NCBI GenBank assembly: GCA_041940525.1 | Contig: JBGTSB010000027.1 | Location: 1-34,454, forward strand | Direction of reading: 5' to 3' | From: JAKAXS01 sp041940525 | Lineage (GTDB): Bacteria; Pseudomonadota; Alphaproteobacteria; Rhizobiales; Hyphomicrobiaceae | Length of the DNA: 34,454 nucleotides | Shown: in pieces, positions 25,003-32,118 of the stretch | Layout: every line of letters starts with the position of its first letter | Position numbering within the stretch: the first letter of the stretch is position 1 | Notes under the pieces: model-generated | The model's database searches: none | Seen by the model: only the letters and a program-made list of their open reading frames with translations | What the model was told of the DNA's origin: nothing | Made by a program: the position numbers and the translations under genes

Positions 25003-25812
25003 TCACTTTAAGAAACTCGTGTGGGAACGCTCGCCATAACGCAATACACGCACGAAATGTCCCTGCTGGCGCTTGCCAAGGTTGGCTTCGGCGCCTGTCT
25101 TACCATCCCTCTTGGGGATGTCGGCGATGGATCTCAAGGTAAGCGAGATATCGCCAATCGAATTGGCTTGCGCCAAAATTTCAGTTTGCCGCGGCGTCAG
25201 CTCCAGCGTCGCGGTGTCGGCGGAAGCGGAGGATGCTTTCTCGCCTTCCTTGTTCTGCAACTTCTGCCCGATGGCCAGCACGCGAACATTGCTGAAGAGC
25301 GTGTCACTAAACACTTCTTCCTTGCCGCCTGGCGCGCGGATGCGCCGGATGAGCAAAACGTCCACATGGTCGTTCGGCAAAATAAGCCGGCCGACCGCGG
25401 TAGCCTCCGTGATCTTCGTCGATATAGCGCGCATGCCAGCCGGCAAGATCGCGGCTAGTACGCCGCCTTGGCCAGCCTTGATCAGCTTGTCCTTGGTGAT
25501 TGGCTCGCCAGGTAGAAACGGCGCGCGAACGACGGATCCGTTGATGTCTTCAATCTGCTTGCGCGGCGTGGAGCGGGTGATGAACGACGGTGACACAGCC
25601 GACTTCGGCCACGTCTGCCAGCGAAATAGACCCTGGTTGGCGATCGTACCCAGATCGATGGACGAGGAGGCCACCAGAACTTCCGTGGCATCAACAGTCA
25701 CTTCCACCGTATCGCGCTGGACCGGCTGGTTTACAATTCCCCTCATCAAGGAGAATGCACCCAGTCCTGCTATCCCAGCAATCGCTATTCCGAAAAGTTG
25801 CGCCTTCTTCAT
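25003..25812 (-). CDS. cpaB: Flp pilus assembly protein CpaB (RcpC)
   Basis: A 269-residue protein with an N-terminal signal anchor (LFGIAIAGIAGLGAFSLMRGI) and an SAF-like domain (VEVLVASSSIDLGTIANQ-type start, then PFLPGEPITKDKLI and GMRAISTKITEATAVGRLILPNDHVDVLL, cut here). CpaB links the secretin to the periplasm and may bind peptidoglycan. I start at ATG 25812, since MKKAQLFG gives the normal N-terminus; the frame continues 12 codons upstream to a GTG without conservation. A 127-base gap separates it from cpaA and could hold an internal promoter. Confidence 0.92.
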   Translation of the reverse strand: MKKAQLFGIAIAGIAGLGAFSLMRGIVNQPVQRDTVEVTVDATEVLVASSSIDLGTIANQGLFRWQTWPKSAVSPSFITRSTPRKQIEDINGSVVRAPFLPGEPITKDKLIKAGQGGVLAAILPAGMRAISTKITEATAVGRLILPNDHVDVLLIRRIRAPGGKEEVFSDTLFSNVRVLAIGQKLQNKEGEKASSASADTATLELTPRQTEILAQANSIGDISLTLRSIADIPKRDGKTGAEANLGKRQQGHFVRVLRYGERSHTSFLK

Positions 25813-25939
25813 CTCGCATCCAATTGAACGGCACGGCGCACAACGCACCGCGCACGCAAATAGTGCGGGACAAATATCTATGATTCTTTAATTCGCGTGT
25901 CGGAACGGAACTGGGAAAGAGCGCTTATCCAGTGATTCC

Positions 25940-26443
25940 TTAGGCCAAGGCCTTGAATAATGGCGTATAAGGAAAAACAAGAAGTCCAGCGGCTCCAATG
26001 GCGATTCCGTAGGGAATTCCAGTCTTTGAGTGGTGTAGTCGCGCGGCCCAAGCCGGAAGTGGCAGGGCAGATGCCGGGTAACCGCGATATGCAACCAGAG
26101 CTAACATAAGTACGGCGCCAACAACTCCAGTGATAAGGAGGAAGGTTGCTAAGTTGCTCAGGCCAAGCCACAGGGCACCGGCCGCCAGCAGTTTCGCATC
26201 GCCGCCGCCAACCCATCCCATAGCGAACATGCCGATACCTGCTGCCAGCATAAGAACGCCCGCAGCGACATGAGCAAAAACAACATTTGCAGGAAGGCCA
26301 GCCCAAAGAGCAGCGCAGAAAAACCCAGCGATCATCGCCAGCGAGATGCGATTGGGGATTGTCATTGAGACGAGGTCCATCGACCCCGCGAATGCCATGG
26401 CTGCCGGAAAAAAGAGCAGAGCTAAGGAATCTACGGCGAGCAT
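25940..26443 (-). CDS. cpaA: Prepilin peptidase CpaA (A24 family)
   Basis: A 167-residue inner-membrane aspartic peptidase that removes the leader of Flp pilins and TadE/TadF pseudopilins. It has about five or six hydrophobic segments. The two catalytic Asp motifs are DLVSMTIPNRIS (about residue 23) and the GxGD motif GGGDAKLL (about residue 80). It lacks the N-methylation domain of large PilD-type enzymes, as is normal for TadV/CpaA. The ATG shares a base with the flp2 stop (TAATG). Confidence 0.93.
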   Translation of the reverse strand: MLAVDSLALLFFPAAMAFAGSMDLVSMTIPNRISLAMIAGFFCAALWAGLPANVVFAHVAAGVLMLAAGIGMFAMGWVGGGDAKLLAAGALWLGLSNLATFLLITGVVGAVLMLALVAYRGYPASALPLPAWAARLHHSKTGIPYGIAIGAAGLLVFPYTPLFKALA

Positions 26444-26631
26444 TACTCTCCTCCAGTTGCGTCGGCGGCGCCCGACACACCGGTGGCTACAGACGAGAAT
26501 AACTCGCCAAGCGGGGTACCGATCAAGGCGAGGGCAGCAACAGCGGCGATGCTGACGATCCCAGCAAGCAGCGCGTATTCGATGGAGGCGGCACCCGAAC
26601 GATCAGAAGAGAAGCGAAGTAGCAGTCTCAC
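26443..26631 (-). CDS. Flp-type pilin, second copy
   Basis: A Flp pilin of 62 residues if translation begins at GTG 26631. The prepilin site is RSG before AASIEYALLAGIVSIAAVA, with the EY pair after the cleavage Gly. The frame continues upstream to ATG codons at 26691/26694, which would give 83 residues with a long basic leader. I prefer GTG because AGGGGA (26641-26646) is nine bases upstream, the leader of 13 residues then matches the first pilin, and the longer version would run through a strong hairpin. It may be a minor pilin. It overlaps cpaA by one base. Confidence 0.85.
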   Translation of the reverse strand: MRLLLRFSSDRSGAASIEYALLAGIVSIAAVAALALIGTPLGELFSSVATGVSGAADATGGE

Positions 26632-26661
26632 AGCATCTAATCCCCTGGCCGATAGTGAAGC

Positions 26662-26691
26662 ATGCCGACGCGGCCTAGGCCGCGCCGGCAT
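26662..26691 (-). repeat. Intercistronic 14-base inverted repeat between flp1 and flp2
   Basis: Arms of 14 bases with one mismatch, separated by two bases (CCTAGG-centred), form a very stable GC-rich hairpin 12 bases after the flp1 stop. No U tract follows, so it is more likely an RNA processing or stability element, or a partial attenuator that raises flp1 over downstream genes, than a full terminator. Confidence 0.7.
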
Positions 26692-26702
26692 CATGTAGAA
26701 TT

Positions 26703-26897
26703 CTAGCCGCCGCCGCCGCCGCCGCCGTTCGCGGTCGTGAGTGCCGTTCCTACAGCGTTGAAGATGGTCGTCAGCTGAGGGCCGATAACCTGCAAGCCGG
26801 CAATGATAGCGATGCTGACGAAGCCAGCGATAAGGCCGTATTCGATGGCCGTAGCGCCCGACTCGTCGTCGACAAAGCGCTTCATGAAGTTGGTCAT
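26703..26897 (-). CDS. flp: Flp-type major pilin, first copy
   Basis: A 64-residue Flp/PilA pilin. The leader MTNFMKRFVDDESG is followed by the cleavage site and ATAIEYGLIAGFVSIAII, the conserved hydrophobic start with the EY pair. The mature chain ends in an unusual tail of six Gly, all encoded by GGC. As first gene of the cluster, with AGGAG at 26905-26909 seven bases from the ATG, it is the likely major subunit of the pilus. It is divergent from the standalone secretin-domain gene across 514 bases. Confidence 0.95.
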   Translation of the reverse strand: MTNFMKRFVDDESGATAIEYGLIAGFVSIAIIAGLQVIGPQLTTIFNAVGTALTTANGGGGGGG

Positions 26898-26930
26898 GTC
26901 TATACTCCTAACTTGACCGCAAGTACCTGT

Positions 26931-26950
26931 GATCCAGCCCGCGCTGGACC
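26931..26950 (-). promoter_or_regulatory. Hairpin in the flp1 mRNA leader
   Basis: On the minus strand, GGTCCAGC and GCTGGATC pair (one G-U) around a four-base loop. It lies 34-53 bases before the flp1 ATG, within the 5' leader expected from the promoter candidate at 26982-27013. It could stabilise the abundant pilin transcript or affect its translation. Confidence 0.5.
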
Positions 26951-26981
26951 AGTGATCGTCCGCGGCGCTGAGCTAACGAGG

Positions 26982-27013
26982 ACCATAGCAGCGAGGTATT
27001 AAGCGCAAGTAAA
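26982..27013 (-). promoter_or_regulatory. Candidate flp1 promoter with CtrA-like box
   Basis: On the minus strand, TTTA-N7-TTAA (26999-27013) matches the CtrA consensus at seven of eight positions and overlaps TTGCGC, a poor -35. GCTATGG follows 12 to 13 bases later as a possible -10 (26982-26989). The predicted start would be about 78 bases before the flp1 ATG. Motif matches are partial. Confidence 0.35.
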
Positions 27014-27411
27014 TCAGGGGGCTCTCCATCAAGCGAGTGCCGTAAACCACTACCAATACATGTATTCATAAGAAAAAATGAGCTAACAAAAAGTTTTTTC
27101 ACATAGAGGACTTGAGAATTGGTGCAATTAAAGTTCGAAACATAGGTCAGGATGGAAGAATTTATTTGTACCAGCTGCCGTTAACCACTCGAGACTTGCG
27201 ATGAAAATACTTTGAGGCTTGTTCTTTACGCTTGCTCAACTTCAAGACAGGAGGGTGGACCAGCCCGACAGTGCCCGCGAATAGTGCGGGGGATTTCGGC
27301 GAAAACGGCCAAGGCCGCCGTGCCTGCGCCAGTTTCAGTCGCGCGTTGGTAATTCCTTCACCACTTCCGCAGCAAGCTTTCCAGGATTGATTCCCCGAGG
27401 AAGCACGCAAC

Positions 27412-27909
27412 ATGCCCACGAAAACAAAATCGCGCGCCGCAGCCTTTGTTTTATTCGGACTGATGGTGGCGCTGCTATTGGTTCCTTCGCGGCCTGCGCT
27501 GGCAGGTGATTTGATCGTGAACTACGATCAGTCCAGGCTCATCCGTCTGCCCCGTCAAGTTGCCGATGTTATCGTTGGCAATCCCTCGATCGCGGACGTT
27601 GCGGTCCAAGGTGGCAAGCTGCTCGTCGTGACCGGCAAGACATTCGGGATCACAAATATCATCGCGCTTGATGGCGACGGAAAAATCATAAGAGACCAGC
27701 GCATCATTGTAGAACGGGACGAAAATCGTATCGTCAATGTGCACAAGGCGGGCGTTCGCCAGTCGTATAGCTGCACGCCAAACTGCTCTCCGACACTGAC
27801 CATCGGCGACGACAGCGATTTCTTTAGCATGGTTCAAAAGCACTCGGCTGCTAAGTCCGGGTTTTCAAGCGCCGGTGCGGCTGCGACTGGTTCGGTCACA
27901 CCGCATTAA
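27412..27909 (+). CDS. Standalone pilus/secretin N-terminal domain protein (CpaC-like)
   Basis: A 165-residue exported protein. The signal peptide (AAAFVLFGLMVALLLVPSRPALA) is followed by a domain that matches the first globular part of CpaC: LIRLPRQVADVIVGNPSIADVAVQGG and ITNIIALDGDGKII (cut here), the pilus-assembly N-terminal domain. No secretin core follows; instead there is a short region with a CxxxC pair (SYSCTPNCSP) and a Ser/Ala tail. It has GAGGAAG nine bases before the ATG. As neighbour of the pseudopilins it probably acts in the periplasm near the CpaC secretin. Confidence 0.88.
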   Translation: MPTKTKSRAAAFVLFGLMVALLLVPSRPALAGDLIVNYDQSRLIRLPRQVADVIVGNPSIADVAVQGGKLLVVTGKTFGITNIIALDGDGKIIRDQRIIVERDENRIVNVHKAGVRQSYSCTPNCSPTLTIGDDSDFFSMVQKHSAAKSGFSSAGAAATGSVTPH

Positions 27910-27977
27910 CCGCTGGCTAAGCATGCCCCTTGGGATGGCTCTGCGAAATTACCGGTCATTAACGGGCAAGGTGTACA

Positions 27978-28000
27978 ATCCTCTATCTGTTATAGAGGGT
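27978..28000 (+). promoter_or_regulatory. Hairpin covering the ribosome binding site of the TadE-like gene
   Basis: CCTCTAT (27980-27986) and ATAGAGG (27992-27998) are perfect complements around a five-base loop, extended by one U-G and one A-U pair. The 3' arm contains AGAGGG (27994-27999), the only ribosome binding site for the ATG at 28011. In RNA this would hide the site; in DNA the same palindrome could be an operator. Confidence 0.55.
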
Positions 28001-28010
28001 GTTTACCACC

Positions 28011-28583
28011 ATGTTGCGTCAGCGTTTGCCTTGCGCCATTCCAAATCGCTGGAGCCTTCTCCGCCGCTTCCGCCGTGACACGTCAGGCGCGACGGCGATT
28101 GAGTTCGCGATGGTTTTCACGCCGTTCCTAATGCTGATTTTCGCGATCTTCGGCGTGTCCCTATTCTATATCTCCGAGACAATCCTGGACCGGTCTCTGA
28201 CGGCAGCTTCGCGCCAAATTCGCACCGGGCAGAGTCAGAGCGCCAATCTCAGCATCGTCGAATACAAAAACCAGATCTGCAATAACTCGGGCGGTCTCAT
28301 CGATTGCGCCAAGCTCTCCATCATGGTCCTCAACGAAGAAAACTGGGCCGACATCACTCCCCCATCCTGTATCGATGACGATGGCAACTTAGTCGGCTCC
28401 AGTCATCAGGATGATGCTGCTGTTTCTGAAGGTGCAGGTGGACGAGAACGGGTCGTTCTCGTCGTGGCATGCTATCCCTGGCCACTTCTGGCGTCGCTTC
28501 CGTATTTGGGTCTAGGCAATGTAAATGGCAACCAGGCCCAATTGATTAGTGCTGTCACTGCCTTCAAGAGTGAGCCTTACTGA
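28011..28583 (+). CDS. tadE: TadE-like pseudopilin
   Basis: A 190-residue minor pseudopilin. A basic leader (RRFRRDTSG) precedes the prepilin cleavage Gly and ATAIEFAMVFTPFLMLIFAIFGVSLFYI (cut here), with Glu5 conserved for assembly; the rest is a periplasmic domain with four cysteines (residues in ICNN, DCAK, SCID and ACYP). CpaA should process it. ATG 28011 is preferred over GTG 27999, which lies inside the ribosome binding site. The stop overlaps the next ATG as TGATG. Confidence 0.88.
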   Translation: MLRQRLPCAIPNRWSLLRRFRRDTSGATAIEFAMVFTPFLMLIFAIFGVSLFYISETILDRSLTAASRQIRTGQSQSANLSIVEYKNQICNNSGGLIDCAKLSIMVLNEENWADITPPSCIDDDGNLVGSSHQDDAAVSEGAGGRERVVLVVACYPWPLLASLPYLGLGNVNGNQAQLISAVTAFKSEPY

Positions 28584-29230
28584 TGGCGCAACCCATGACA
28601 AGACGTGGCCGCCGGACATTGAAACGGTTGTTGGGATTTAAACAGGCCAACGATGGCGTAGCAGCCATCGAGTTCGCCTTCATCGCACCTGTCATGTTGA
28701 TCATGTTTCTTGGCGTTTTCGAAGTCGGTCGGGCGTACTCGATGCATCGCCGCTTCGCTGACGCTGCCAACATCATCGGCGATCTTGTGACACGCGAGCA
28801 AGAGATCAATGCATCTGGCCTAGAAGGCATCTATAGGCTCGTTCCTACAGCTTTGGCCAAATTTGGTTCAACGTCAGCAAATATGACGATCGAAATCATT
28901 CCGATCCATATGCCTATCACGGGCGGTGAGCGTCAGGTTCGCGTCTATGCCCAACCGGCAACCTACGCAAACAAGACTTCTCCACCTTCGTGCGCACCGT
29001 ATACAGTGTCTAGCGACACCGAAGATGTTCTGAGGAACACATCTTTCGGATTGGTCATTGTGAAGGCGACTTATACCTATCAGCCGCTGTTCAATTATCC
29101 GGTTCTCGGCTTGATGATTTCGGGCGCAACCTGGGAACACGAGGCCGTATTTGCGCCGCGCCAGTCCTGCGTCGCCTTCCAGCCCAATAACGGCGCTGAT
29201 TTCCAAAGCTGCAATACGCCCTGCGAATAG
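28583..29230 (+). CDS. TadE/TadF-like pseudopilin
   Basis: A 215-residue second pseudopilin. The cleavage site is NDG before VAAIEFAFIAPVMLIMFLGVFEVGRAY (cut here), with Glu at the conserved position. The periplasmic part has a Cys-containing segment (PPSCAPYTVSS) and a C-terminal cluster (RQSCVAF, SCNTPCE). It is coupled to the TadE-like gene by a TGATG overlap. Together the two likely act as minor subunits that start or cap pilus assembly. No TadG with a von Willebrand domain is visible. Confidence 0.87.
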   Translation: MAQPMTRRGRRTLKRLLGFKQANDGVAAIEFAFIAPVMLIMFLGVFEVGRAYSMHRRFADAANIIGDLVTREQEINASGLEGIYRLVPTALAKFGSTSANMTIEIIPIHMPITGGERQVRVYAQPATYANKTSPPSCAPYTVSSDTEDVLRNTSFGLVIVKATYTYQPLFNYPVLGLMISGATWEHEAVFAPRQSCVAFQPNNGADFQSCNTPCE

Positions 29231-29267
29231 CCGGCAAGGCAAGAAAGCACCGCCCATTACGACGCTT

Positions 29268-29289
29268 GCCACAACATTGTTGCGGCTTT
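29268..29289 (+). terminator. Probable terminator after the pseudopilin genes
   Basis: GCCACAAC and GTTGCGGC pair with one mismatch around a three-base ATT loop, followed by TTTAT. It lies 38 bases after the stop at 29230. The U tract is short, so termination may be partial. Confidence 0.45.
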
Positions 29290-29417
29290 ATCGCCAGTGA
29301 AGAATATCTATTATCCTTCATCTGCCGAAGGTCCGTCTCTTTACTCCGTTAAAAGCGGAGCTTATGCTGACGATCAGTTTTGTTTGTAATTTTATTTAGT
29401 CATATGAGGCGCCAACG

Positions 29418-30035
29418 ATGGGACGCCGTCCTTCTGATAATGCCGGGGACCTGCGCAAGCTGATACTAAAAGCATCGACAGAATTGATCGAGGCAAACGG
29501 CCTGTCGGGCCTGTCCGCGCGCGAGATCGCGCGCCGCGTAGGCTATTCTCCTGGCACGATCTATAACGTCTTCGAGAACCTAGACGACTTGATCTTGACG
29601 ATAGAAGGCCAAGTCCTCGATCAATTGGAACAACGGCTGCGCGCCGTCGCCGAGGCCCCCCACGCCGCCGCCGCGGACCACGTGCGCAAACTTGCCGCCG
29701 AATACCTGCGGTTTGCGCAAGACAATCCGAAACTTTGGAACTTATTGTCGGGCCACCAACTGCCTGCCGGCAAAACCGTGCCAGACTGGTACCGGCAGAA
29801 GCTGGATGACATCAAGGCGCTGATAGAAGAAGCGTTGCTGCCGATACTGCAAAAAAAACCGGACCTGCCGAACCAGGTCTCGGCGTTTTGGGCGGGAATA
29901 CATGGCATCTCAGCATTGGCGACATCTGACAAGTTGCCGATCGCGCCCGCCGACAGTGCTCCAGAGCAGGTTGAAGACTTGGTCTCCTCCTTCCTGCGCG
30001 GACACGGGTCGACACCTGGTCAACTCGCCAACTAA
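29418..30035 (+). CDS. TetR/AcrR family transcriptional regulator
   Basis: A 205-residue regulator. The N-terminal DNA-binding domain spans about residues 10-58 (LILKASTELIEANGLSGLSAREIARRVGYSPGTIYNVFENL, cut here into its helix-turn-helix centred on AREIARRVGYSPGTIYNVF). The C-terminal helical domain with WNLLSGHQLP and FWAGIHGISAL resembles the TetR WHG-type ligand domain. The ligand is unknown. The 187-base upstream gap is AT-rich near 29380-29400 and may hold an autoregulated promoter. It lies between the pilus locus and a convergent YdjM-like gene, and no target is obvious. Confidence 0.92.
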   Translation: MGRRPSDNAGDLRKLILKASTELIEANGLSGLSAREIARRVGYSPGTIYNVFENLDDLILTIEGQVLDQLEQRLRAVAEAPHAAAADHVRKLAAEYLRFAQDNPKLWNLLSGHQLPAGKTVPDWYRQKLDDIKALIEEALLPILQKKPDLPNQVSAFWAGIHGISALATSDKLPIAPADSAPEQVEDLVSSFLRGHGSTPGQLAN

Positions 30036-30060
30036 ATTATCTGGCCATTGCCAGAAGCCA

Positions 30061-30987
30061 TTACGGCGTAACCGCTGCTGGTCCAGTTGATGGCACAGTA
30101 ACCGGCACTGCCTCTTTCGACTCCGGCATCGACCATTCGACTGCCGGAGCTTTGTTGTCCCCGGCCGATGATGACGGCGACTTGTCCTTTGATACAGAGC
30201 CGGTCGTGATGTCGCCCGCGCCCGCCTTGACCGCATCCGGGTCGGCAGCGACGGCGGTTTCCCGCGTCACGGGGAACACGCCGAACCATTTTTCTTCCGG
30301 AAGCAGCTTCGCGTGCAGCTCTGTCCAAAGGTCGCGCGAAGAGATGCCCTGGACAAACGGATGGATAGACGGTGCCATGAATGCCATCAACAACGTCGCG
30401 ACCATCATGCCAGCGGTGCCGGCTGGATAGCGCCGATCATAGAGTTTCAGCGCCGTGCCGAACGACGCCTTGATACGGCGATCCATGATGTCGACTGAGT
30501 ACATTTCATCCAAGATCAGGTGCGTGCAATAGCCGATGAACAAGAAGCCGGCGGCAAGCCAAGAAACACCGTCATGCCGTCCCAATACGTACCGGAAGAC
30601 AACCGCCGTAATGATCGCGCAGAAAAGTCCGGCAAGGACGGAATGCCAAACGCCCCGATGGACGGCATAGCGGTGAAACACCCCGTGAAGTCCGTAGCGT
30701 ATGAACGCCATTGTTCCCAGCCACATGATCCATAGCTCGGCAATGGATCGCGACATCGCGAATGTAAATAACACCGCGAACGAGAAGAATACCGCCAGTC
30801 CGGAGAACATAATCTTGCTGGGCCGCGACTCCTTCAAATCGATGTCCGGCAGAATTGACCCAAGCACGCCCGCCATCGTAACGGCGACCAGATTTTCCGG
30901 AGCGATAACATCGGCGGCGAGCGTCAACGTGGCTAAGCCACCCGCAACCACCGTTCCTACACCAATGTGCGTCGCGAAGTTGGCCAC
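30061..30987 (-). CDS. YdjM/metal-dependent hydrolase family inner-membrane protein
   Basis: A 308-residue membrane protein. The N-terminus ANFATHIGVGTVVAGG with its His, then SILPDIDL, YAVHRGVWHS and THLILDEMYS, are the metal-ligand-like His/Asp motifs of the YdjM family (putative membrane-bound metal-dependent hydrolase). About five hydrophobic segments cover residues 10-180. The C-terminal 100 residues are soluble and end in a Pro/Ser/Val-rich tail. It starts with GTG, with AGGAGG five bases upstream (30993-30998). The reaction is unknown. Confidence 0.88.
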   Translation of the reverse strand: MANFATHIGVGTVVAGGLATLTLAADVIAPENLVAVTMAGVLGSILPDIDLKESRPSKIMFSGLAVFFSFAVLFTFAMSRSIAELWIMWLGTMAFIRYGLHGVFHRYAVHRGVWHSVLAGLFCAIITAVVFRYVLGRHDGVSWLAAGFLFIGYCTHLILDEMYSVDIMDRRIKASFGTALKLYDRRYPAGTAGMMVATLLMAFMAPSIHPFVQGISSRDLWTELHAKLLPEEKWFGVFPVTRETAVAADPDAVKAGAGDITTGSVSKDKSPSSSAGDNKAPAVEWSMPESKEAVPVTVPSTGPAAVTP

Positions 30988-31194
30988 GGTCGCCTCCTGT
31001 GCCCGATGGGATTTCCATCAACCACCCATCAGATTCGCTCCACTCGTGAACAGCCTCCAACGACGCTAAAAGTGTGGAAAAGCACGCTTTGGCGAAACAA
31101 CGATAAAGTTGTCCGCAGCGGCAATTTACGGTGGTCATCAGGCGCCAAGTCTGGCAACAGGAGCCGTCAGTGAACGTCTGTGGGAGGGCTGGCT

Positions 31195-32118
31195 GTGACC
31201 ACAGGACAGGACGGCGATGCCGTCTTTCAGCGCATCCGCCGCACCGCTTATGTCAGCATTGCGATCTCGATTGCGATCCTGATCCTCAAGTATGCAGCAT
31301 ATGCAATCACAGGGTCGGTCGCGCTTTACTCTGATGCGCTGGAAAGCATCGTAAACGTGTTGACCGCGGCAGTGGCAATGGTTGCCCTCCGCGTTAGCGC
31401 AATTCCGGCCGACAAGAACCATCCGTTTGGACATGCCAAGGCCGAATATTTCTCGGCCGTGTTCGAGGGCGTTCTCGTTGTGCTCGCGGCCGTGTTGATC
31501 TTTCATGAAGCGGCACAAGCGTTTCACGCGCCTCGGCCATTGGAAGAACCCGGGTTAGGTCTGGCCATAAATGGCGCAGCCAGTGTGCTCAACGGCGCTT
31601 GGGCAGTTTATCTCATCCGGCGCGGTAAAGCCTGGCGCTCGCCCGCACTCACAGCAGACGGCTGGCATCTCGCCACCGACGTGTTCACCTCGATTGGCGT
31701 CATAGCCGGGCTCCTTCTTGCACAGCTCACCGGATTTCTCTGGTTGGACCCGCTGCTCGCCATGGCCGTTGCCATCAATATTCTTTGGGCCGGTTACAAC
31801 ATCATAAAACAATCGCTTGGGGCACTGATGGACGAAGCCGTTGATGCCGAAACCGCCGAACGCATCAAGGAGGTGATCCGCGATAGCGGGCACGGCGCCC
31901 TCCAGGTGCACGACATTCGCGCTCGCCACGCTGGCCGCATGACCTTCATCGAATTTCATATGGTCGTCCCCGGCAATATGACTGTGGCCGATGCGCATGA
32001 CATTTGCGACCGCGTCGAAGAGGCGCTTGAGGCTGCTCTGGAAGCGACGGATGTCTCTATCCACATAGAACCGGAAGAAAAAGCGAAACCCAAAGCAGCG
32101 GTGGTGTTTGAGACGTGA
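31195..32118 (+). CDS. Cation diffusion facilitator family transporter
   Basis: A 307-residue inner-membrane metal/proton antiporter with about six helices and a C-terminal cytosolic domain (VHDIRARHAGRMTFIEFHMVV, cut here). HPFGHAKAE after helix 2 and HLATD in helix 5 are family motifs. In helix 2 the site normally HxxxD or DxxxD reads ExxxN (SDALESIVN), a variant that I recall in other alphaproteobacterial members. The metal cannot be named. I start at GTG 31195, six bases after GGGAGGG; the GTG at 31180 has no such site. The stop overlaps the next GTG (GTGA). Confidence 0.93.
   Translation: MTTGQDGDAVFQRIRRTAYVSIAISIAILILKYAAYAITGSVALYSDALESIVNVLTAAVAMVALRVSAIPADKNHPFGHAKAEYFSAVFEGVLVVLAAVLIFHEAAQAFHAPRPLEEPGLGLAINGAASVLNGAWAVYLIRRGKAWRSPALTADGWHLATDVFTSIGVIAGLLLAQLTGFLWLDPLLAMAVAINILWAGYNIIKQSLGALMDEAVDAETAERIKEVIRDSGHGALQVHDIRARHAGRMTFIEFHMVVPGNMTVADAHDICDRVEEALEAALEATDVSIHIEPEEKAKPKAAVVFET

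Larger units (their letters stand above)
26898..27411. other. Intergenic divergent control region of the pilus locus
   Basis: A 514-base gap between flp1 and the plus-strand secretin-domain gene. The flp1 half holds the hairpin and promoter candidates listed separately. The middle (about 27040-27180) is clearly AT-rich relative to the rest of the window, including A and T runs around 27076-27100, which fits promoter or nucleoid-protein binding DNA. The plus-strand half carries GTTAACCAC at 27180-27188 (close to a CtrA half-site variant) and a GC-richer segment before GAGGAAG and the ATG at 27412. I see no convincing gene in it. Confidence 0.6.

Noticed and set aside
25813..25939. Internal promoter between cpaA and cpaB
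   Set aside because: The gap has an AT-rich patch (TTAAAG, TAGATAT), but no convincing paired -35/-10 or CtrA box could be fixed.
26908..27102. A 64-residue minus-strand frame just upstream of flp1 that could be a leader peptide
   Set aside because: It has no ribosome binding site, it spans the promoter candidate and leader hairpin, and its translation after the first 15 residues looks random.
27225..27239. Another CtrA-like match, TTTA-N7-TCAA, before the secretin-domain gene
   Set aside because: One mismatch in each half-site, and about 170 bases from the gene; such matches are expected by chance.
29344..29362. CTCCG/CGGAG inverted repeat upstream of the TetR gene as an operator or terminator
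   Set aside because: Only five pairs with a seven-base loop and no U tract; TetR operators are usually longer palindromes near the promoter.
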